Assembly: GCA_033032865.1 (NCBI GenBank)
Contig: JAWHQI010000202.1
Span: 558,001 to 622,000 of the forward strand
DNA length: 64,000 nt
Direction of reading: 5' to 3'
Source of the DNA: Dactylorhiza incarnata
Lineage: Eukaryota; Streptophyta; Magnoliopsida; Asparagales; Orchidaceae
In this document: in pieces, positions 58,441 to 64,000 of the stretch
Numbering within the stretch: the first letter of the stretch is position 1
Layout: each line of letters begins with the position of its first letter
Translations under genes and position numbers: made by a program
The notes under the pieces: model-generated
What the model was told of the DNA's origin: nothing
The model's input: only the letters and a program-made list of their open reading frames with translations
Databases searched by the model: none

Positions 58441-59741
58441 TGTAAGACCACCCCCCCCCCCCCCTCCCCAGACCTGAACCGGGTTCTGGGAGGGGGGATC
58501 TTACTGCCCAAAGATGGTCACTAGTGCTTCCCGGATGGCAATGACCCACCCTCTCAAGCACTGAGTGGTCTCCTTGTCAGGCACGAGAATCACAACATCA
58601 CATCAGAACGCACAGCGGAAGCAATCGAAAACGAACAAAACCAGCATACTGCTTGTATTTACATATTTAAAGCAGGCCGAAGCCTATTGTTTACAACCAC
58701 TGCCTCGGGGGCTGCATAGACTATAACAAAGACCCTAGGCTAGTCCTATACTCTAGGACTCACGTCTCGGAAGATAGGGGAGAGGATGGAGTGTCCGATC
58801 GAGCCATCTCTAAGGCTGGTAACTCATCCTGCGGTGCGGGGGCTTCGCGCTGTCCCATCTCCTGTGATTGGTTATAAGAAATAACCGTTAGTCACAGAGC
58901 TAACTAGAAAACACCTCCCCTCCCCAGATCCATATCCGAGGGGTGGGCTAAAGGACAGAAATAAATAGCCGAAGCAAAGAAGAGGGTTAGCAGCAGGTAA
59001 TCATATATATACATATATATATCTATAAATAGGGCCTCCCGCCCTACTATCCATAATCGCGCAGTATAGTAAATACATAACACTATCTCGCGCATACTCG
59101 CACCCAGGTATTCAAACCTGCACATACACAAAAGACCATGTGTCGACACAGTTTAGACTGCTTTATTTCAAGCAGGGGAGCTAACCCCGCGGGCCTCACC
59201 GATGTGGCCGTCGGTGACAGTGGCCAGTCTTGCCACTTCTGAGTGTAGTCGTATCGTATCACTCAGGCCCTCCTGTACAACTTGGTGTACTAACTGGATG
59301 TGAGCGACATCCGGCGAACCGATTTTTAGGTCGACCAGCGGAGGCAAAACTGCAGGTTCGGAGTGGTGATAACCTGCTGTGCACATCTCCCTGTCGCCAT
59401 GAGTCGTCAACCCACCCGCACCGGTATGAACGGTCTGAGGGCGTGACCGGCCCGCCACTTCCAAACAATCTTCAACTGCTTTAAATACAGAATAAGCGCT
59501 TTAAGATGCGCGGCAACTTACTCAACCGATCATACGACCTCTGACTTGGAGGCTCAGCGGTATGAGGGCTCCTTACTTGGGGCTAACCTGGGAGGACAGG
59601 CTCAACTCTGGGTTTTCCCAACTAAGGCCTCGCAGAAGGGAGGATAAGCATCGCTTGCTAGCGTAGGACCGAAGTTAGCGCTGAATTAGAAAGTGCAATA
59701 TAAGCAGTAAAATAGGCCGGAAGCAGGGGGCCATAATATCA

Positions 59742-59987
59742 GGACCGGTGCAAGACTGGAGAAATGAAAGTACTGAAAGCAGTAAATAAGGACCAGTGCG
59801 AGACTGGAGAAATGAAAGTACTGAATGCAGTAAATAGGGACCAGTGCGAGACTGGAGGAATGAAAGTACTGAAAGCAGTAAATCAGGACCAGTGCGAGAC
59901 TGGAGAAATGAAAGTACTGAAAGCAGTAAATAAGGACCAGTGCGAGACTGGAGGAATGAAAGTACAGAAAGCAGTAAATAAATAAAG
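59742..59987. repeat. 48-bp tandem array, five copies
   Basis: Unit GACCAGTGCGAGACTGGAGA followed by AATGAAAGTACTGAAAGCAGTAAATAAG, with single-base variants. The 73-codon frame through it is a by-product of a period divisible by three. Confidence 0.95.
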
Positions 59988-60599
59988 GGTTAGTAGTCCA
60001 ATCACTCCATAAGAGGAGGCTTCAACGTCGACTCCGTTCGTAGGAGGAGGTTCTGCTTTCTCCCCGTTCATAGGGGTTCTACTCCGTTCCCAGGAGTTTA
60101 TTTACGTTCCATGAGATTTAGTATTTTCCCTTTGTCGTGGATTTGTTCTTTTTTATTATCTCGTCATTTCTGCATTGCGGCGTCGCTCCGCGATTTCGTC
60201 CCAATTTTTCGCGTCGATATTTTAAACCTAATCGATTCCTTAGATCGATACGCGTAATTTTATTATACCGCAAAAATACGCGTCGCGAGGACGCTGATTT
60301 ATTCCAATTAATTTCGCTCCCCTTTCGGGCGTTTATTTTGCTTGTAAAAGACTTTTAGAGGACCAAAATCATATGTCACACTCCCCAACTTTAATAGTAG
60401 TTGTAAAACACCCTTAATTAGAGCCTATGATTTTTGGTGATTTTTCTCAACTCTTTTGGCCTTTAAATTTTTTAAAATAAACCTTCGGTAGGGTTTTAAA
60501 AATAGTAAATGACTTCCTAAAAATCCCAAAAAATTATTGGAGCTGCCCCTTAGAGTGGGGCACATTTTTCATTCAGGAAGTTTTTGCCCGAAATGCCTC

Positions 60600-61557
60600 A
60601 TTTTTCCTCAAAAAAATGGGGAAGGGGGAAGGGAGAGTGGGGTGCGGTTAGAGGCAGGGAGAAGGCGCAGGGGTCTTGCATCCTGCGCCCTCCCGCAGCC
60701 CCCACAGCGGATCTGCGGCGGATCCGCTGTGGGGGGGCACATATGTTGAGGCGGGGGGCGGGAAACCAGGAAACAGGAGCCGCCCGATCTTCTGGGGGAG
60801 ATCGTGCGGCTCCCGTTTGCTAAACGGGAGGCGGCCGCTGCCGCCGCCGGGCAGTGGCCGGCTGGGGCTGGCGCCGCACCCGTTCGGTGCGCCAGGGGTC
60901 GGCGACTCCTCCGGTGGTAGTCCGGCGGCCTGGCGCCGCCGGCTACCACCGGGAAAAAGAACAGAGAGGGGAGGGAGGCGGTGGCGCGGCCTGCATGCGC
61001 CATGCAGGCTCGCTGCGCCGCCGCCTCCACTGGGAGGGCTCTCCCTGCCGCCCCTGGCTGGGGCGCCGGGGAGAGGGCAGTCATCCGGCGGGGTTCCGGC
61101 GGACTGGCACCGCCGGCGGCCGCCGGGGGTGGGGTTTTACCCCGTACAGGAATAAAGAGCCGAGGGGGGGCCTGGGCCACGGGTGCCGCCGGGGCTGCGT
61201 CCTCCGGCGGTCCGGCCGCCTCCATTTGCCGGCGTCGTGGTCCCCGAGAGGGGACCTGCTTCATCAGTGCCACCACCGGCGCTGGGGGGGTGGTTGGCTT
61301 CCACGGCCATGCCTCCACCCGAGCCTTGCAAGGCTCGGGGTGGTGCTGGCGGCGCTCCGGCGACGGGGAGGGGGTCGGCCTGGCTCAGGGGAGTAGGAAG
61401 GAGGGGAGGGCGTCTACCTATGGTGGAGGTGGAGCTCGGGAGGTGGAGGGACGGTGGTGGCTCGCCATGGAGAGGAAAGAGGGTGGCGGTTTGGTTGGGC
61501 AGGGCTCCGGCAGGGGGGCTGGCTGAGCTAGCCGGCAGGGGAGAAGGAGGAGGCTGA

Positions 61558-61560
<3 letters not shown>
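60600..61560. other. GC-rich block in element 7 LTR
   Basis: Very GC- and CpG-rich, with overlapping long frames on both strands (for example minus 60608-61318, plus 60854-61526). They are Pro/Gly/Arg/Ala-rich with no motif and are best read as compositional. Confidence 0.6.

Positions 61561-61592
<32 letters not shown>
61561..61592. repeat. G32 homopolymer
   Basis: Thirty-two consecutive G. C18 (61712-61729), C17 (61815-61831) and G14 (about 61865-61878) follow within 300 bp. Exact lengths may be sequencing estimates. Confidence 0.9.
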
Positions 61593-61594
<2 letters not shown>

Positions 61595-61999
61595 GGCACT
61601 CAGGGAGGGGGCTGAGCCCCTCCTTATATAGAGGAGGGGGAGGCCTCCCCCCTCCTTCCTTTTAGCCCACGTGGGCTAAAAGGAAGGGATGGGTGGGGGG
61701 AGATATTTTCTCCCCCCCCCCCCCCCCCCTTCCCTTCTCTCTCTTGCCCCCTTGCCCCAATAGGGGGCTGCCTATCCATGGGCAGCCCCCTCCCTTGGGG
61801 GGAGGGGCTTCTCTCCCCCCCCCCCCCCCCCTTTCTTTTCTCTTCTCAATAGGTTTCAAGCTTGGGGGGGGGGGGGGTTGACCGAGGTCAACTTAGGGCG
61901 GGGTCCTTCATGGTCCCTGGGTCCATCAAGATTTGTCGGGGCCGATGCCGAGTTTGTGTGCTTCACATTTCGTGTGTTGCACTGAGGTGGTCTGCATAG

Positions 62000-62930
62000 T
62001 CCTAAAATGGCATACTCTCCATACGACCTCGGATCGAGACGTAACGAATTCGGTTGCGCTTGTATCGTTCATACGAATCTAACGGAACTGACAGAAATCA
62101 ATTCGGGGTTCGTATGGCCACTATTCATAATAAGGAGGTAGTGGCGTGCTACGACACTCAAAATGGTCATTTTCTCCAAACGACCTCGGATCGAGGCGCA
62201 ACGAATTCTGTTGCGCTTGTATTGGTCATACGAGTCTAGCGGGACTGACGGAAGTCAGATCGGAGTATGTTTGGCCACTATCCCACTATAGTGTGGTAGC
62301 GGCGCGCAATGATACTCAAAATGGTCGTTTTCTCTAAACGACCTCGGATCGAGGTGCAACGAATTCCGTTGCACTCGTATTGGTCATACGAGTCTAGCGG
62401 ATCTGACAGAAGTCAGATCGGAGTATGTTTGGCCACTATCCCACTATAGTGTGGTAGCGGCACGCAACGATACTCAAAATGGTCGTTTTCTCTAAACGTC
62501 CTTGGATCGAGGTGCAACGAATTTCGTTGCACTCGTATTGGTCATACGAGTCTAGCGGATCCGACAGAAGTCAGATCGGAGTATGTTTGGCCACTATCCC
62601 ACTATAGTGTGGTAGCGGCGCGCAACGATACTCAAAATGGTTGTTTTCTCTAAACGACCTCGGATCAAGGTGCAACGAATTCCGTTGCACTCGTATTGGT
62701 CATACGAGTCTAACGGGACTGACGGAAGTCAGATCGGAGTATGTTTGACCACTATCCCACTATAGTGTGGTAGCGGCGCGCAACGATACTCAAAATGGTT
62801 GTTTTCTCTAAACAACCTCGGATCGAGGTGTAACGAATTTCGTTGTACTCGTATTGGTCATACGAGTCTAGCGGATCTGACAGAAGTCAATTCGGGGTTC
62901 GTAGCACATAACTCCTCATCGGGTTATGTC
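62000..62930. repeat. ~158-bp tandem array with palindromes, six copies
   Basis: Units start near 62003, 62157, 62313, 62471, 62630 and 62789 (CTCAAAATGGTCGTTTTCTC). Each contains CCTCGGATCGAGG and TGCAACG-AATTC-CGTTGCA inverted repeats, and AGTCAGATCGGAGTATG. Outer units are more diverged than inner ones. Confidence 0.9.
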
Positions 62931-63112
62931 TACCGTTCGGGCCTACTTTTATTGGGCTCACTAGGGCCTAGTGACCCAATAAAAGTCGGGATGTTACAAT
63001 CTAATAAAAATAAAGAGATTTTTGTCCCCGAAAATTGCTTAAAGTAGGGGTTAGAAAGGCATACCTGGGGAAACAGTGACGGGTATCTTTCTCGGACAAG
63101 TGTCTCTGGTTC

Positions 63113-64000
63113 TCAGGTGAATTCCTCGCGTCCCCCGTTTGACCATAATATCTTGACCATCGTGATGGTTTTGTTCCGTAATTCCTTGAGCTTGGAATCT
63201 ACTATCTTCACTGGCTCAAGTTGAACAGATCGGTCAGATTGCACTGACACTGGTGGCACGGGAAGATGTTGCTCTGGTTGGCGAAGTACACGCCTTAGTG
63301 AAGAGACGTGAAATACGTCGTGGAGGTTTCCCAGTTCAACTAGCAGAGCTAGCCTATAAGCCACCGGGCCAACTCTTTCTATGACTTGATATGGGCCCAG
63401 ATAGCGGGGATCTAGCTTTTTCTGCTTCTTTATTCGGGATATCCCATGCATAGGCTTAATTTTTAAGAAAACCTTGTCTCCTACTTTGAACTCCACGAGG
63501 CGATGACGCGCATCGTAATATTTGTCTTGTCGGCTCTGTGCCTCCAGCATACGTTCTCGAATTAACCTTATTGCGGCGGTGGTATCATCTATGTAGGTGA
63601 CTCCTAAAGCTTCGGGGTCTTCATCTTGTGCCCATGATAGTGGTGTTCGACAGCGTCTTCCGTATAGGGCTTCGTACGGTGCCATCTTGATGCTCGCCTG
63701 GAAGTTGTTATCGTACGAGAATTCTTCTAAAGATAGTAATTGTTCCCAAGGCTCATTGTGTTCTACTATGCACAACTGGAGGAGGTCTTCCATCGTCTGG
63801 TTCGTCCTTTCTGTTTGCCCGTCGGTCTGGGGTTGGAAGGCGGTGCTAAAAGCTAATCTGGTTCCCAAATAAGCTTGCACTCTCCTCCATTCTTTTGATG
63901 TAAAGCGTCCGTCGCGGTCAGAGACGATTGATGGGTACCCCATGAAATCGGACCACTTGTTCTATAAATAGTTGGGCTAATATGTCGACACCGTCGCCTT
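63113..64000 (-). pseudogene. Integrase C-terminal half of element 7, partial
   Basis: The open minus-strand frame enters from beyond 64000 (AQLFIEQVVRFHGYPSIV) and includes the integrase core motifs SDRDGRF and QTDGQTERT (Glu at about 63809-63811), then NNFQASIKMAPYEALYGRR and the GPY/F-type segment LDPRYLGPYQVIERVG. It stops at TGA 63113-63115 in EEFT*. The following codons (EPETLVRERYPSLF) continue the same frame, and Trp is expected at the stop, so TGG-to-TGA is likely. Otherwise it is undamaged over 295 codons. It inserts cDNA into nuclear DNA; the tail could target chromatin. Confidence 0.85.

Larger units (their letters stand above)
58441..62998 (-). repeat. Element 7 left LTR (3' LTR), about 4.56 kb
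   Basis: Runs from TGTAAGACCACC to GGGATGTTACA, with a short terminal inverted repeat TGTAA/TTACA, and lies directly beyond the minus-strand integrase end. Such length is known for Tekay/Del chromovirus LTRs. It holds a 48-bp array, a GC-rich block (60600-61560), long G and C runs and a ~158-bp array. The partner LTR is outside the window, so the boundaries rest on the terminal motifs and on the integrase position. Confidence 0.6.

Noticed and set aside
58441..58470. C-run at 58451 as polypurine tract of element 6
   Set aside because: A G-rich tract on the minus strand next to TGGTCTTACA is possible, but TGTAAGACC pairs better with GATGTTACA at 62998 as the end of the element 7 LTR; kept only as an alternative.
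60608..61526. Long Pro/Ala/Arg-rich frames on both strands
   Set aside because: Compositional effect of a GC-rich LTR block; no motif, and frames overlap on both strands.

Overview
This is plant nuclear DNA made almost entirely of nested LTR retrotransposons. The case for a plant rests on Copia and Ty3/gypsy (Tat and chromovirus) Gag/Pol motifs, initiator-Met primer-binding sites, GT-AG introns with plant-type TATA boxes, and decayed FAR1-type and plant-mobile-domain (PMD)-type transposon genes. I see no intact ordinary host gene, no rRNA or tRNA gene and no CRISPR array. The species cannot be named from this window.

Left nest (2139-34992). A TIR-type DNA transposon (TIR core 2142-2154 and 34976-34988) was split by a Copia-type gag-only element, element 1. 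Element 1 is a tandem LTR-internal-LTR-internal-LTR array (2396-34062) flanked by one 5-bp duplication, GACTC. Its first internal copy is uninterrupted. Its second received two minus-strand elements. Element 2 (10792-19290, duplication ATCAA) is a Tat-lineage gypsy element with gag but no pol, carrying two multi-exon genes on the opposite strand, each behind its own TATA box. Element 3 (21284-30837, duplication ATAAT) is a full-length chromovirus whose gag and pol are separated by a 99-bp GT-AG intron containing an in-frame stop.

Middle (34993-41529). Here are decayed mobile genes: a PMD/DUF1985-like fragment on the plus strand, a FAR1 DNA-binding fragment on the minus strand, a ~170-bp tandem duplication, and a Tat gypsy gag-protease-RT fossil on the plus strand.

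Right nest (41530-64000). Element 4, an older minus-strand chromovirus, has its left LTR interrupted by element 5 (42391-48838, plus, a Tat gag-only element with hairpin minisatellites). Its right LTR is cut by an inverted LTR of the element 5 family (element 6, from 56973). Element 6 is followed by a 4.56-kb chromovirus LTR and the integrase end of element 7, which runs off the window.

How the parts relate: three unrelated elements (1, 2, 5) keep LTRs, priming site and gag but lack protease, RT, RNase H and integrase. They look like non-autonomous elements that would need Pol in trans. Elements 3, 4 and 7 encode Pol but are chromoviruses, so they are unlikely helpers for the Copia or Tat elements. 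Most nonsense codons in elements 3 and 5 are explained by C-to-T change at CAG or CAA, as expected for methylated, silenced DNA. Coding repairs are described by position only.
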